Below are positions 43,230 to 53,260 of a stretch of 64,000 nucleotides of DNA, piece by piece; within the stretch, counting starts at the first letter, position 1, and each line of letters starts with the position of its first letter. The notes under the pieces were generated by a model. That model saw nothing but the letters and a program-made list of their open reading frames with translations. It had not been told where the DNA came from and searched no databases. A program made the translations under genes and the position numbers. This DNA is from Salibacterium qingdaonense (GTDB taxonomy: Bacteria > Bacillota > Bacilli > Bacillales > Marinococcaceae). The stretch spans positions 186,001-250,000 of the forward strand of contig NZ_FOTY01000003.1 of NCBI RefSeq assembly GCF_900114715.1. Reading direction: 5' to 3'.

Positions 43230-43853
43230 ATGGTATTAAAAAAGCAGACAGTATGGCTGATGACAATGGTCAGCTTAACGATTGTGCTGGCAGTCTATTA
43301 TGTTACTTCCCCCGAAGAAACAGCCCGCGACAACGAACAGGATGGCGGGCAGGGAGAAGAAGAAGCAGCTTCTGTAATGGAAGAAGAAGGGCTGTCTGAA
43401 TGGCTCTCGGATGAAGATGTGGAAACAGCCGTGGAAGAGACGGAACCCGCAGCCGATGAAACATCCAATCAGGAGGAGCAGATTTCAGAAGAAACAACGG
43501 ACAACCTTTTCAGTGAATTCCGTATGGAAAGAGATGAATCAAGAAGCCGCCTGCGGGAAGAATATACAGAAACGATTGCTTCAGAAGATTATTCCGCAGC
43601 AGAGAAAAGTGAAGCATACGAAAAAAGAGAACAACTTCAGGAACAGCAGCACCGCGAAAGTACGCTGGAAAATTTGATACAGGCAGAAGGATATGAGGAA
43701 GCCGTTGTTATTCCACGGGAAGAACATACCCGGATTGTTGTTGCGGCGGAGTCACTGTCGGAAACCGAAGCGGCGGATTTGAACCGAATTGCTCATGAAC
43801 AGTTGGGGGCAGAGGATGTGGTCATCGGCCACAGAGCGGCTGCGCAGAATTGA
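43230..43853 (+). CDS. spoIIIAH: Stage III sporulation protein AH
   Basis: About 207 residues: an N-terminal transmembrane helix, a long Glu-rich linker, and the C-terminal YscJ/FliF-like domain (about 130-205) that binds forespore SpoIIQ. The ATG at 43230 is seven bases from GGAG; the ATG at 43224 is too close. The linker is more acidic than I recall for B. subtilis. Confidence 0.93.
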   Translation: MVLKKQTVWLMTMVSLTIVLAVYYVTSPEETARDNEQDGGQGEEEAASVMEEEGLSEWLSDEDVETAVEETEPAADETSNQEEQISEETTDNLFSEFRMERDESRSRLREEYTETIASEDYSAAEKSEAYEKREQLQEQQHRESTLENLIQAEGYEEAVVIPREEHTRIVVAAESLSETEAADLNRIAHEQLGAEDVVIGHRAAAQN

Positions 43854-43860
43854 AGAGCAA

Positions 43861-43910
43861 AAAACCTGCATTTCCATCCCCCGCACGGGTGGCTGCAGGT
43901 TTTTCTTTTT
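43861..43910 (+). terminator. spoIIIA operon terminator
   Basis: AAAACCTGCA and TGCAGGTTTT pair around a GC-rich loop, then TTTTCTTTTT. Confidence 0.85.
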
Positions 43911-44013
43911 GCACAGGGAATGGAGGATATAATGAAAAAACAGTACCATCATGATATAATTTAAAAGGATAGTGTGATACAGGAACAGTAAAGAAAATGA
44001 GGAGAGATTATTC

Positions 44014-44394
44014 ATGGAATGGGTGGATTTAACCGAAGGCGCCAAAGCGGTGCTGGAACAGACAAGAAATATGAAAAATGATCAAATACAGATCGTTGAA
44101 TTTGAAGTCGGATTTGAAAATCAATACGGGGAAGGAGACAATCAGTATACCGTTTCCATCCAGGAAGATGATTACGCCAACTTGAAGAAATTCACAAAAG
44201 AAAATGAATACGGGGACAAATACCACATGGCCCGTAACAAAAATATCGTAAAAATCATTCTGCTTGAAAATGATAAAATTCCCGATAATTTATCGGAATT
44301 CCCGGTATTCCGTCAGTATAAATTTGATTACCTCCAGAAGAATGAAGAAGCAGAGGAAGAGCAACGGGATGAGGATAAAGAGGATCAACAGTAA
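44014..44394 (+). CDS. Unrecognised acidic protein at the accBC site
   Basis: 126 residues, soluble, no signal peptide or membrane helix. It is acidic overall and ends in an EEAEEEQRDEDKEDQQ tail. The body has alternating hydrophobic strands (QIQIVEFEVGFE, YTVSIQEDDY) and a KKFTKENEYGDKYH segment; I recognise no family. GAGGAGAG precedes the ATG and the frame has normal codon use, so it is a real gene. In B. subtilis accB and accC lie between spoIIIAH and yqhY; here this gene occupies the site. Confidence 0.75.
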   Translation: MEWVDLTEGAKAVLEQTRNMKNDQIQIVEFEVGFENQYGEGDNQYTVSIQEDDYANLKKFTKENEYGDKYHMARNKNIVKIILLENDKIPDNLSEFPVFRQYKFDYLQKNEEAEEEQRDEDKEDQQ

Positions 44395-44439
44395 CGACAG
44401 GCCTCTCTGAAGCTGAAAAAAGATCCGGAGGTGAAAAGC

Positions 44440-44838
44440 ATGAGTGAATACCGGACAATAGATCTTGAAGAAGAAAAAAATGAACTGGGGAAAATTGAAA
44501 TATCCCCCGAGGTGATTGAAGTAATCGCCGGCCTTGCAGCTTCGGAAGTAGAAGGAGTACATGCACTTAGAGGTAATTTTGCAACAGATGTAGCCGAACG
44601 GCTCGGTAGAAAAAATCACGGGAAAGGTGTAAAAGTAGAACTTCTGGAAGAAGGAGTGAAACTTGATATTTCCCTGCAGCTGCAATACGGCGTTTCTGTT
44701 CCGGAGGTGGCTGCTGAAGTTCAGACAAATATTCAACAGGCGCTGCAGACTATGACCTCCATTACAGTTGAAGCCATTAATGTGCATGTGCTTGGTATTC
44801 AGCTGGAGCTTGCGCATGAAACAGAACAGCAGGTATAA
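44440..44838 (+). CDS. yqhY: Asp23/Gls24 family protein YqhY
   Basis: About 132 residues. Domain of Asp23/Gls24 proteins: GKIEISPEVIEVIAGLAASEVEGV, then VPEVAAEVQTNIQQAL. In B. subtilis YqhY influences acetyl-CoA carboxylase activity and is co-encoded with accBC, which are not found here. ATG at 44440 with GGAGGTGAAAAGC upstream. Confidence 0.93.
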   Translation: MSEYRTIDLEEEKNELGKIEISPEVIEVIAGLAASEVEGVHALRGNFATDVAERLGRKNHGKGVKVELLEEGVKLDISLQLQYGVSVPEVAAEVQTNIQQALQTMTSITVEAINVHVLGIQLELAHETEQQV

Positions 44839-44870
44839 GAAGGCACGGATAAAAAGAAGGAGTCAACGAA

Positions 44871-45266
44871 ATGAATCGACGTTTAGCAAGACTGAGGGCG
44901 GTCCAGGTGTTATTCCAGATAGACCTTACAAACGCAGAGTGGAAACAGGCACTGGATAACACTCTCGAGGACGATGAAACAGCAGACGATTATCTGCTGG
45001 AAGTACTGCAGGGAACACTGCAGCATAAAACAGCAATTGATGAAACCATTAAGGAACATCTTGAGCATTGGACACTGGATCGGGTTGGAAATGTCGATAG
45101 AGCAGTGCTTCGTGAAGGTGTTCACGAAATGAAATATATGGACGATATTCCCTTACACGTCAGTGTCAATGAAGCTGTAGAAATTGCGAAAGCTTTTGGT
45201 GGAGAAGAATCAGGGAAATTCGTGAACGGTGTGTTATCAAGCATTCTGAAAAGTTACGAATCATGA
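44871..45266 (+). CDS. nusB: Transcription antitermination factor NusB
   Basis: 131 residues, all helical. It binds boxA RNA with NusE/S10 for rRNA antitermination. [16 protein letters not shown] and [26 protein letters not shown] are family signatures. GAAGGAGTCAACG upstream of ATG. Confidence 0.95.
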   Translation: MNRRLARLRAVQVLFQIDLTNAEWKQALDNTLEDDETADDYLLEVLQGTLQHKTAIDETIKEHLEHWTLDRVGNVDRAVLREGVHEMKYMDDIPLHVSVNEAVEIAKAFGGEESGKFVNGVLSSILKSYES

Positions 45267-45279
45267 AGGAGGAACACCC

Positions 45280-46137
45280 ATGACAGCGGAATTAATAAGT
45301 GGTAAAGAAGTAGCGGCCGATCTTCGCAGCCGGATTAAGGAGGAAGTCCAGTCCCTTGCTGATACTGTCGTTCCGGGTCTGGCAGTTATTCTTGTTGGTG
45401 ATAACCCAGCCTCCAGGTCTTATGTAAGAGGAAAGGAAAAGGCTTCTGCTGAAGCAGGGATATATTCTGAATTGACGGAGATGGCTGCTGATGTTCCGGA
45501 AGAGACACTTTTGAACAAAGTACGGGAGTATAATGATAATCCCGCTATTCACGGTATTCTCGTGCAGCTTCCGCTCCCGGAGCATATCTCGGAGAAAAAA
45601 GTAATTGAAACCATATCGCCGGAAAAGGATGTCGATGGTTTTCATCCAATCAATATAGGACGTATGATGACAGGTCAGGATGCTTTTCTCCCCTGTACTC
45701 CTTACGGCATCATGCAGATGCTGTATTACAAAAACATTTCAGTTGAAGGAAAGCACGCTGTGGTTATCGGACGCAGCAACATCGTCGGAAAACCCATCGG
45801 ACAGATGTTGTTAAATGAGCATGCCACTGTTACATACTGCCATTCAAGAACGGCGGACCTGAAACAATTCAGCCAAGAAGCTGATATCATCATAGCCGCC
45901 GCCGGCAAAGCGGAGTTTATTACACAGAATTATATTAAAGAAGGCGCCGTCGTCATTGACGTGGGTATGAATAGAAAAGACGATGGTTCGCTTTGTGGAG
46001 ATGCCGATTTTGATGATCTGAAAGAAAAGGCATCTTTTATTACCCCGGTGCCGGGTGGTGTCGGGCCGATGACGATTACAATGCTCCTCTACAATACGCT
46101 GCAGTCGGCTAAGAAACATACTTCAGGTGAGCAGTAA
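45280..46137 (+). CDS. folD: Bifunctional methylene-THF dehydrogenase/methenyl-THF cyclohydrolase
   Basis: 285 residues. It interconverts 5,10-methylene-THF, methenyl-THF and 10-formyl-THF. [17 protein letters not shown] and GRSNIVGKP are visible, with the catalytic Lys in YVRGKEKAS near residue 54. Operon gene between nusB and xseA. Confidence 0.96.
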   Translation: MTAELISGKEVAADLRSRIKEEVQSLADTVVPGLAVILVGDNPASRSYVRGKEKASAEAGIYSELTEMAADVPEETLLNKVREYNDNPAIHGILVQLPLPEHISEKKVIETISPEKDVDGFHPINIGRMMTGQDAFLPCTPYGIMQMLYYKNISVEGKHAVVIGRSNIVGKPIGQMLLNEHATVTYCHSRTADLKQFSQEADIIIAAAGKAEFITQNYIKEGAVVIDVGMNRKDDGSLCGDADFDDLKEKASFITPVPGGVGPMTITMLLYNTLQSAKKHTSGEQ

Positions 46138-46139
46138 AG

Positions 46140-47540
46140 ATGAATCTGGACGAGCAGTGGCTGACAGTCTCTCAACTTACCACCCGGATAAAGAAGACGA
46201 TTGAAATGAATGACCAGCTTCAGCAAATCTGGCTTCGGGCTGAGATTTCCAATTTCAAGAAACACAGCCGCGGTCACATGTATTTCACCTTAAAAGACGA
46301 AAAAGCCAAAATCTCAGCAGTAATGTTTGCGGGAAACAACCGGAAATTGAATTTTGTTCCGGAAAACGGAATGAAGGTGCTGCTTCAGGGGAACATATCT
46401 GTTTATGAACCATTTGGGCAGTACCAGCTTTATGTCCGGGAAATGGAGCCTGATGGAATCGGGCAGCTCTATATCAGATATGAACAATTGAAAAAAAGCC
46501 TTGAGGAAGAAGGGCTTTTTGCAGAAGAAAGGAAGAAACCGCTTCCTGCCGTCCCAAAAGAGATAGCTGTTATCACCTCTTTGACCGGAGCAGCGGTAAA
46601 AGATATCATGACGACATTAAAACGAAGGTTCCCGCCTGCACGCGTTACTCTTTTCCCGGTGCTCGTTCAGGGCCGGGAAGCTCCTGCTTCCATTGTGCAT
46701 GCGATGGACCAGGCAGAGGAGATGGGGATTTTTGATGTCATACTTTTTGGCAGAGGCGGGGGATCAATTGAAGAACTATGGGCATTTAATGAAGAAATAA
46801 CAGCCCGTAAGATTGCAGCATTGTCGACGCCGGCTGTATCGGCAGTTGGTCATGAAACAGATTTCACTATTGCTGATTTCACAGCAGATGTACGGGCTGC
46901 TACACCGACAGCGGCTGCAGAGCTTGCTGTACCGGTGCTTTCCGATTTGTTATCGGGTTTGTCCCAGTTAAAATCAAGACTGGTGCGGGCCGTGCAGGCT
47001 GACACAAACCAAAAGAGAGAACATCTGAAACGTTTGAACCGGTCTTATGCTTTCCGTTATCCTTCCCACCTGTTACAGCAAAAAGAACAGGAGCTTGACC
47101 GGATGCTCGAGAGGATGAACAAAAGTCTCGAGAATCACGGAAAAAACAAGCAAGAATCGCTGCAGTCTCTGACCAAAAGGCTTCACCGCCGGCATCCAAA
47201 CCAGCTTCTTGAGAAAGAGACCGAGAGGCTGGCCTCCCTACAGGCCCGTGCAGACAAAGCGGCGGGCCGTGTGGTACAGGACAAGCACGGACAGTTTAAG
47301 CATGTTCTTCAGAAACTCCGTATACTCAGTCCTCTCGATATCATGGAAAGGGGTTATCACGTAGCATATACAGAAACAGGCAGTCTTCTGACTTCTATCT
47401 CCCAGTTGGAAAGCGGAGATGATATAACGGTATATCTTCGTGACGGACAAATTGAGGCGGGGGTAAAACAAGTCACAGATACCAAACTGAAGGACAAAAT
47501 GGATAAAAACAACGGGGAAGGAGGCAGAAGACATGAGTGA
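46140..47540 (+). CDS. xseA: Exodeoxyribonuclease VII large subunit
   Basis: 466 residues. N-terminal OB-fold DNA-binding domain ([22 protein letters not shown]), a catalytic domain with [22 protein letters not shown], and a C-terminal coiled coil (about 275-400). Degrades single-stranded DNA with XseB. It starts two bases after folD. Confidence 0.95.
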   Translation: MNLDEQWLTVSQLTTRIKKTIEMNDQLQQIWLRAEISNFKKHSRGHMYFTLKDEKAKISAVMFAGNNRKLNFVPENGMKVLLQGNISVYEPFGQYQLYVREMEPDGIGQLYIRYEQLKKSLEEEGLFAEERKKPLPAVPKEIAVITSLTGAAVKDIMTTLKRRFPPARVTLFPVLVQGREAPASIVHAMDQAEEMGIFDVILFGRGGGSIEELWAFNEEITARKIAALSTPAVSAVGHETDFTIADFTADVRAATPTAAAELAVPVLSDLLSGLSQLKSRLVRAVQADTNQKREHLKRLNRSYAFRYPSHLLQQKEQELDRMLERMNKSLENHGKNKQESLQSLTKRLHRRHPNQLLEKETERLASLQARADKAAGRVVQDKHGQFKHVLQKLRILSPLDIMERGYHVAYTETGSLLTSISQLESGDDITVYLRDGQIEAGVKQVTDTKLKDKMDKNNGEGGRRHE

Positions 47541-47778
47541 AGAGGAGCAGCAGGAAGAAATGTCGTTTGAACAGGCGATGGAAAAGCTTGAGAAAATCGT
47601 GGAAAAACTTGAAGAAGGAGAAGTTCCTCTTGAAAAGGCGATAGCTATGTATCAAGAAGGGATGTCTCTATCAAGCACGTGTCATGAAAAGCTGCGGAAG
47701 GTAGAGAATCAAATGGACCGCATCGTAGAAGAAGACGGGGAAATAAAGCCTCTGTCCGGCGAGGAGGAAACAGAGTGA
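47533..47778 (+). CDS. xseB: Exodeoxyribonuclease VII small subunit
   Basis: 81 residues with a helical hairpin ([24 protein letters not shown]). The start overlaps xseA by eight bases and the stop overlaps ispA, indicating tight translational coupling. Confidence 0.95.
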   Translation: MSEEEQQEEMSFEQAMEKLEKIVEKLEEGEVPLEKAIAMYQEGMSLSSTCHEKLRKVENQMDRIVEEDGEIKPLSGEEETE

Positions 47779-48662
47779 CGCTGACTGAGTTAAAACAATT
47801 CATGGATACCCACAAAAAAGAGATTGATGTGCGGATGCCTGATTATATTGAAACAATGAAAGGTCCGCAGACGCTGAAGGAAGCCATGACGTATTCCATT
47901 CAGGCGGGCGGCAAGAGGGTGCGCCCGCTTTTAATGCTGGCGGCGGTATCTGCTTTTCGGTCTGTGGAAGAACAGGACTATCAGGCAGCCTGCAGCGTGG
48001 AAATGGTTCATACATATTCCCTTATCCATGACGACCTTCCGGCAATGGATGATGATGATTACAGACGTGGTATGCTCACAAACCATAAAGTTTACGGGGA
48101 AGCCTTTGCAGTACTTGCCGGAGACGGTCTTTTGTCAAAAGCTTTTGAGATGATCAGCACACTCACACATATAAGTAATGACCGGAAAGTAAGGATGGTC
48201 ATGGAGCTTGCGCAGAGCTCAGGCCTTGAAGGAATGACGGGTGGACAGGCATCTGATCTGGAAGGGGAAAACAAAACGCTTGAATTAAAAGATCTTGAAT
48301 ACATTCATGATCATAAAACAGGTGCACTTCTCACCTATGCTGTTACAGCAGGGGCCTTGCTTGGAGATGCTCCGGAAGAAGATATAAAGAAATTGAAGCA
48401 GTTCTCCAGGGAACTCGGTCTCGTTTTTCAGATCAAGGATGATATCCTTGATATAGAAGGGGACGAAAACGAAATGGGAAAAGCACCGGGAAGCGATGAA
48501 GGAAGAAACAAAAGCACGTACCCAAGTCTGCTCACCATGAGCGGGGCAAAAGAAAAACTCGTGTTTCATGCGGAGAAAGCTAAATCATTTCTTCCAGGGT
48601 CCTCTTCCTATACCTCACTCCTGAAAGATTTTGTCGATTATGTGGCAGAGCGCGCACACTGA
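47775..48662 (+). CDS. ispA: Polyprenyl (farnesyl diphosphate) synthase
   Basis: 295 residues, all-helical prenyltransferase. First Asp-rich motif [10 protein letters not shown] near residue 90 and second DDILD near 225. It makes farnesyl diphosphate from IPP and DMAPP in the isoprenoid pathway, with Dxs encoded nearby. GTG start overlapping xseB. OLE RNA follows. Confidence 0.94.
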   Translation: MTLTELKQFMDTHKKEIDVRMPDYIETMKGPQTLKEAMTYSIQAGGKRVRPLLMLAAVSAFRSVEEQDYQAACSVEMVHTYSLIHDDLPAMDDDDYRRGMLTNHKVYGEAFAVLAGDGLLSKAFEMISTLTHISNDRKVRMVMELAQSSGLEGMTGGQASDLEGENKTLELKDLEYIHDHKTGALLTYAVTAGALLGDAPEEDIKKLKQFSRELGLVFQIKDDILDIEGDENEMGKAPGSDEGRNKSTYPSLLTMSGAKEKLVFHAEKAKSFLPGSSSYTSLLKDFVDYVAERAH

Positions 48663-48671
48663 TGGAATCAT

Positions 48672-48701
48672 TTGTGCCTGCTTTCGGTTTCATGGTATAA
48701 T
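48672..48701 (+). promoter_or_regulatory. Probable sigma-A promoter of the OLE RNA gene
   Basis: TTGTGC at 48672-48677 and a perfect TATAAT at 48696-48701, 18-base spacer. Predicted start about 48708, at the first base of the RNA's terminal helix. Confidence 0.7.
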
Positions 48702-48710
48702 AAAGACAAC

Positions 48711-49291
48711 AAAACTGGATGGTGCAGTATTCTAGTCGATTCTCCATTCTCGAGGGCGGGCCTAAAAATCCGCTGAAGGGCATATCGATGAAGTTCCTGG
48801 TTTTGGCTCGAGGCGCCCAGCCTTGGGTCGATGCTGGGAGTAAAGGCGTAAGGGCGATCCACAACGGCATGTGGGCGTGAACCCTTTCGCCGCGGAGGCC
48901 TTTTGTAATAAAAGGTAAGACCTGCAGTGCGGGCCAAGGGAAGGTCTGCTTGCAGCGTAGCCTGCCTTGAGTGGAGCAGTGGGGAAGAAGGCGAATAGGA
49001 AGATAATAACGCTTGGCCGGCGGTTATCTTCCTATTTTCTGAAACCTGCTCTGCAAAAGAGGCTAAGAGAGTGGCACGGAATTGCCGAGGAAAACTCCTA
49101 GACTGTTCCAGATGGACGGTTGGAGTGGATTGCAGTGTGTTCTAAGTGGCAATCCAGTCTGATGTGCGGTAACGTCATCAACCTGTCTTTAAAGGGAAAC
49201 CGCCGGAACGGCGACGTTCCGGCAGACCGGTGGGAAAACCTACTGGACCTAAGACACAATGTTTACGCTTCACACCGACCATCCGGTTTTT
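48711..49291 (+). ncRNA. ole: OLE RNA (ornate, large, extremophilic)
   Basis: A 580-base non-coding stretch between ispA and a membrane protein gene. Its ends form one helix: 48711-48723 (starts AAAACTGG) pairs with 49278-49290, twelve Watson-Crick pairs and one G-U. Inside are a stem at 48994-49036 with 14-base perfect arms and a 9-base stem at 49202-49223 closed by a GCGA tetraloop. The GAGGGCGGGCCTAAAAATCC segment near 48754 resembles conserved OLE sequence as I recall it. OLE RNAs are ~600 nt, found in extremophilic Firmicutes, and bind the membrane protein OapA, encoded directly downstream. The T run at 49287-49291 may act in termination. No other strand gene fits. Confidence 0.9.
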
Positions 49292-49338
49292 ACATACCTT
49301 TATTATAACCAAGGTTGTCAAAAAATATCAGGTGATAG

Positions 49339-49941
49339 ATGAAAATGAGAAGTGTTTGGAAAGATTCAATACGATGGAGTGGTTTAATTGCCGTTATCAC
49401 ACTGGTGTTAGCGGCTATTTTTTCAATGGTATCCACGGCATTTCTGTCCGGGGTCGGATGGGCCGTCGGCATGTTAATCGTCTTTGTCATTATAATGACC
49501 GGCGTGTTTTTTGATATGATCGGTGTGGCAGCTACAGCTGCTTCAGAGAAACCGTTTCATGCTATGGCTGCCAAAAAAATACCGGGCGCTTATCAGGCCA
49601 TGCTCGTAACGAGGAATGCTGATAAGGTGGCCAACTTCTGCGCTGACGTTGTAGGAGACATTTCCGGTGTTGTCAGCGGCACGGCGGCTTCCGCTGTTGT
49701 CCTGCAGCTCACGTTTGCAGCGGGTTCCGGGGATGGCAGCACGCTGCAGTTTGTACTTAACGTTATTTTCACAGCAGTGGTGGCGGCGCTTACAGTGAGC
49801 GGTAAAGCCCTCGGCAAAACGTTTGCAATCACAAAGTCAACAGAAATCATATACCAGGTCGGTAAAATTATCTATCTCTCTGAAAACAAGCTGAAAATAA
49901 AGATATTTAAAAAGAAAGTACGCAATATGAAAAACACTTAA
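49339..49941 (+). CDS. oapA: OLE-associated membrane protein OapA
   Basis: 200 residues with four hydrophobic helices in two pairs (about 14-34, 38-62; about 117-130, 136-158) and a basic C-terminus ([16 protein letters not shown]). OapA binds OLE RNA and brings it to the membrane; the complex is linked to tolerance of cold, alcohols and alkaline conditions in Bacillus halodurans. ATG with AGGTGATAG upstream; ATG 49345 is possible. Identification rests on topology and position between OLE and dxs. Confidence 0.88.
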   Translation: MKMRSVWKDSIRWSGLIAVITLVLAAIFSMVSTAFLSGVGWAVGMLIVFVIIMTGVFFDMIGVAATAASEKPFHAMAAKKIPGAYQAMLVTRNADKVANFCADVVGDISGVVSGTAASAVVLQLTFAAGSGDGSTLQFVLNVIFTAVVAALTVSGKALGKTFAITKSTEIIYQVGKIIYLSENKLKIKIFKKKVRNMKNT

Positions 49942-49966
49942 TACTCCGAAAGTGAGGGTTCACTTG

Positions 49967-51856
49967 ATGGACGTAAACACTATAAAGGATCCGGCATTCA
50001 TTCAAGACTGCAGCCGGCATGAACTGCAGGAACTGGCCGGGGATATACGAAACTTCCTTATTGAGCAGCTTTCTGTGACTGGAGGTCATCTGGGGCCGAA
50101 CCTGGGGGTTGTGGAATTGACACTCACCCTTCACGCACTATATCAAAGTCCAAAAGATAAACTGGTATGGGATGTCGGTCACCAGACGTACGTTCATAAG
50201 GTTCTTACCGGCAGAGCCCCGCAGTTTGAAACGCTTCGGAAATACCAGGGCTTATGCGGTTTCCCTAAACGAAATGAAAGCATTCACGATATCTGGGAAA
50301 CCGGTCATGCTTCTACATCCCTGTCGGCGGCGATGGGTATGGCCGTGGCCAGAGACATTAAAGGAACAGATGAGCAGGTGGCAGCGATTATTGGTGATGG
50401 CGCCCTGACCGGTGGTATGGCGCTTGAGGCCTTGAATAATATCGGTCACCAGCAGACGAACATGACCATTATATTGAACGATAATGAAATGTCCATCGCA
50501 CCGAACGTTGGAGCTCTCCACAGCATTCTCGGACGCCTGCGGACGATGGGAAGGTATCAGAAAGTAAAAGATGATCTGGAATACCTCATTAAAAAAATCC
50601 CTGCTTTTGGGGGAAGGATCGCTTCAACCGCGGAGCGGCTGAAAGACAGCTTGAAATATCTTCTTGTGTCCGGCATGTTCTTTGAGGAACTTGGCTTTAC
50701 ATATCTGGGACCGGTGGATGGTCATGACTTTGAGGATCTGAACTCCAACATTAAGTATGCCCGGGACACGAATGGCCCTGTCATCGTTCATGTCCTGACG
50801 AAAAAAGGAAAAGGATATGGACCGGCGGAAAATGATGCTAAAGGTACCTGGCATGGACTGGGACCTTATAAAATCGAATCGGGTGAAGTGGTCAAAAAGC
50901 CCGGTCCTCCTGCTTACAGCGCTGTTTTCAGCGGTACGCTGCAGCGCATTGCCGCCGAAGACACAAGAGTGGTTGCACTCACAGCCGCCATGCCCGGGGG
51001 CACGAAGCTGGATCAGTTCGCCGAAGCATTCCCGGACCGTATGTTTGATGTCGGTATCGCTGAACAGCATGCCGTAACGATGGCAGGCGGACTTGCCACA
51101 CAGGGGATGAAGCCGGTATTCGCTGTATATTCCACATTTTTGCAGCGCGGATATGATCAGCTGGTTCATGATATATGCAGACAGAACCTGAATGTATTTT
51201 TTGGTATCGACCGGGCCGGTCTTGTCGGCGCAGACGGTGAAACACACCAGGGCGTATTTGATATCGCGTATCTGCGGAGTCTCCCGAACATGAAAATTTT
51301 AATGCCGAAAGATGAAAACGAACTGCAGCATATGATTTATACCGCTTATCTGTACGATGACGGACCGATTGCTGTTCGTTATCCGCGCGGGAATGGTTAT
51401 GGTGTGGATATGGATGAGGATCTGCAGCAGTTGGAGATCGGAAAGTGGGAAACGCTGCGTGAGGGAAAAGATGCGGTCATTCTCTCCTTTGGAACAATGC
51501 TTCCTGCCGCTTTTGAAGCAGCAGAGCAGCTTGCTGATGATAATATCTCCGTACGGGTGGTCAACGCCTGTTCCGCTAAACCTCTGGATGAAGCCATGCT
51601 GAACCGGCTGCACGAAGAGAATATTCCGGTACTCACCCTTGAAGAAGCGGCACTGAAAGGCAGCTTTGGAAGTGCTGTGCTTGAACATTTTCATGACCAC
51701 GGTCATCACGGGATGGTTGTAGAAAGAATGGGAGTTCCAGACTGGTACATTGAACACGGCAGTGTCCCGGAACTTTACGAAGAAATAGGGCTGACTGCAG
51801 AAGAAGTGCAGAAAAAAGTACAGTCTCTTCTCCCTAAAAAGCAGAAAAGAGCGTGA
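49967..51856 (+). CDS. dxs: 1-deoxy-D-xylulose-5-phosphate synthase
   Basis: About 629 residues. First step of the MEP isoprenoid pathway, joining pyruvate and glyceraldehyde 3-phosphate. Thiamine diphosphate site [16 protein letters not shown], the catalytic HxD region [15 protein letters not shown], and C-terminal transketolase domain with [18 protein letters not shown] at 49967 with GAGGG eight bases upstream; longer starts at 49952 lack support. Confidence 0.96.
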   Translation: MDVNTIKDPAFIQDCSRHELQELAGDIRNFLIEQLSVTGGHLGPNLGVVELTLTLHALYQSPKDKLVWDVGHQTYVHKVLTGRAPQFETLRKYQGLCGFPKRNESIHDIWETGHASTSLSAAMGMAVARDIKGTDEQVAAIIGDGALTGGMALEALNNIGHQQTNMTIILNDNEMSIAPNVGALHSILGRLRTMGRYQKVKDDLEYLIKKIPAFGGRIASTAERLKDSLKYLLVSGMFFEELGFTYLGPVDGHDFEDLNSNIKYARDTNGPVIVHVLTKKGKGYGPAENDAKGTWHGLGPYKIESGEVVKKPGPPAYSAVFSGTLQRIAAEDTRVVALTAAMPGGTKLDQFAEAFPDRMFDVGIAEQHAVTMAGGLATQGMKPVFAVYSTFLQRGYDQLVHDICRQNLNVFFGIDRAGLVGADGETHQGVFDIAYLRSLPNMKILMPKDENELQHMIYTAYLYDDGPIAVRYPRGNGYGVDMDEDLQQLEIGKWETLREGKDAVILSFGTMLPAAFEAAEQLADDNISVRVVNACSAKPLDEAMLNRLHEENIPVLTLEEAALKGSFGSAVLEHFHDHGHHGMVVERMGVPDWYIEHGSVPELYEEIGLTAEEVQKKVQSLLPKKQKRA

Positions 51857-51859
51857 CGC

Positions 51860-52672
51860 ATGAGTAAGGAAAGAATTGATATACTGCTGGTGGAACAGGG
51901 TTTTTTTGACTCCCGCGAGCAGGCGAAGCGGGCTGTTATGGCTGGTATCGTGCTGGCTGAGGATGAACCGGTGGACAAACCGGGCACAAAAGTCAGCCGT
52001 GCCGCAGAACTTCGACTGAAAGGAAAAGAGCAGCCTTATGTGAGCCGAGGTGGTCTGAAACTGGAAAAAGCGCTGGATGTGTTTCAGATTGATATGGAAG
52101 GAAGGGTTTTTCTGGACGTCGGAGCTTCAACAGGAGGTTTTACGGACTGTGCGCTGCAGCACGGAGCCTCTTATGTTTACGCTGTGGATTCCGGGACCAA
52201 CCAGCTTGCCTGGAAGATTCGCAATGATGAGAAGGTAAAGGTGCTGGAAAAGTATAATTTCCGGTATGCCGACCCGCTTGACTTTCAGCCGCGCCCGGAC
52301 CGCGCGGCTGCTGATGTATCCTTTATTTCCTTGAAACACCTTCTTCCCCCTCTTTCTTCCATACTTGCCGAAGACAGCCGGCTGAGTCTTCTCGTTAAGC
52401 CTCAGTTTGAAGCAGGGCGGGAGCAGGTTGGAAAAAAGGGCATCGTCCGGGACCCCGCCGTTCACAAAAACGTCCTGCATGACATTACAGCATTTGCAGA
52501 AGCAAAAGGTTTTCATCCTGCATCGCTTGATTATTCGCCTGTGACAGGCGGAGACGGCAATATTGAGTATCTGCTGTATCTTGAATGGCATCCCCGTAAA
52601 TTTTCACAAACTCATGCAAGCCGGGATATAACCCGTGTAGTAGAGCAGGCCCATTCCTCCCATTCTCCATGA
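51860..52672 (+). CDS. TlyA-type S4/FtsJ RNA methyltransferase (YqxC)
   Basis: 270 residues. N-terminal S4 RNA-binding domain (LLVEQGFFDSREQAKRAVMAG) and an FtsJ-like Rossmann domain with FLDVGASTGGFTDC binding S-adenosylmethionine. TlyA 2'-O-methylates rRNA; the haemolysin name is historical. It starts four bases after dxs stops. B. subtilis YqxC occupies the same site. Confidence 0.93.
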   Translation: MSKERIDILLVEQGFFDSREQAKRAVMAGIVLAEDEPVDKPGTKVSRAAELRLKGKEQPYVSRGGLKLEKALDVFQIDMEGRVFLDVGASTGGFTDCALQHGASYVYAVDSGTNQLAWKIRNDEKVKVLEKYNFRYADPLDFQPRPDRAAADVSFISLKHLLPPLSSILAEDSRLSLLVKPQFEAGREQVGKKGIVRDPAVHKNVLHDITAFAEAKGFHPASLDYSPVTGGDGNIEYLLYLEWHPRKFSQTHASRDITRVVEQAHSSHSP

Positions 52673-52718
52673 GTTTGCGTTCCTGTCCATTTTCCTGTGC
52701 TAATTTTTAATCATGTTA

Positions 52719-52747
52719 TTGTATAAATATAAAAAATTGGTTATGAT
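52719..52747 (+). promoter_or_regulatory. argR promoter region with possible ARG box
   Basis: TTGTAT (52719-52724) and TATGAT (52742-52747) spaced 17 bases. Just downstream, CATATTAAAAATGG (about 52754-52767) resembles an ARG-box half site with one base less than the consensus spacing; self-repression is possible. Confidence 0.65.
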
Positions 52748-52786
52748 AAACCTGCATATTAAAAATGGACAGGCGGGGATTTTATA

Positions 52787-53236
52787 ATGAATAAAGGACA
52801 ACGACATATTAAAATCAGGGAATTCATTTCCGAATACGATATTGAAACACAGGATGAACTGGTCGACCGGCTGAAAAGAGGAGGTTATAACGTTACGCAG
52901 GCAACTATCTCACGAGATATCAAGGAACTGCACCTTGTGAAAGTTCCGACTGCCGACGGACGGTATAAGTACAGTCTGCCGGCGGACCAGCGTTTCAATC
53001 CGCTTCAGAAGCTGAAAAGAGCCATGATCGACAGCTTTATCGGCATCGATCAAACCGAAAACCTGATTGTCATGAAAACTCTTCCCGGCAATGCCAATGC
53101 CGTAGCTGCTCTGATAGACAACCTGGACTGGGAGGAAATCATGGGAACTATTTGCGGAGATGACACGATCTTGATTATCTGCAGGGAAAAAGATCAGACG
53201 AGCGAAATGATCGATCGGTTTTTGGATATGCTTTAA
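52787..53236 (+). CDS. argR: Arginine repressor
   Basis: 149 residues. N-terminal winged helix ([15 protein letters not shown]) and C-terminal arginine-binding hexamer domain ([14 protein letters not shown]). Represses arginine synthesis and activates catabolism when arginine is high. AhrC in B. subtilis. ATG 52787 with GGCGGGG... upstream. Confidence 0.95.
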   Translation: MNKGQRHIKIREFISEYDIETQDELVDRLKRGGYNVTQATISRDIKELHLVKVPTADGRYKYSLPADQRFNPLQKLKRAMIDSFIGIDQTENLIVMKTLPGNANAVAALIDNLDWEEIMGTICGDDTILIICREKDQTSEMIDRFLDML

Positions 53237-53260
53237 TTTCATTTGGATCGAGGTGCTGTC

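Noticed and set aside
48747-49031. Short open frames within the OLE region
   Set aside because: They cross conserved-looking RNA stems on either strand and lack ribosome-binding sites.
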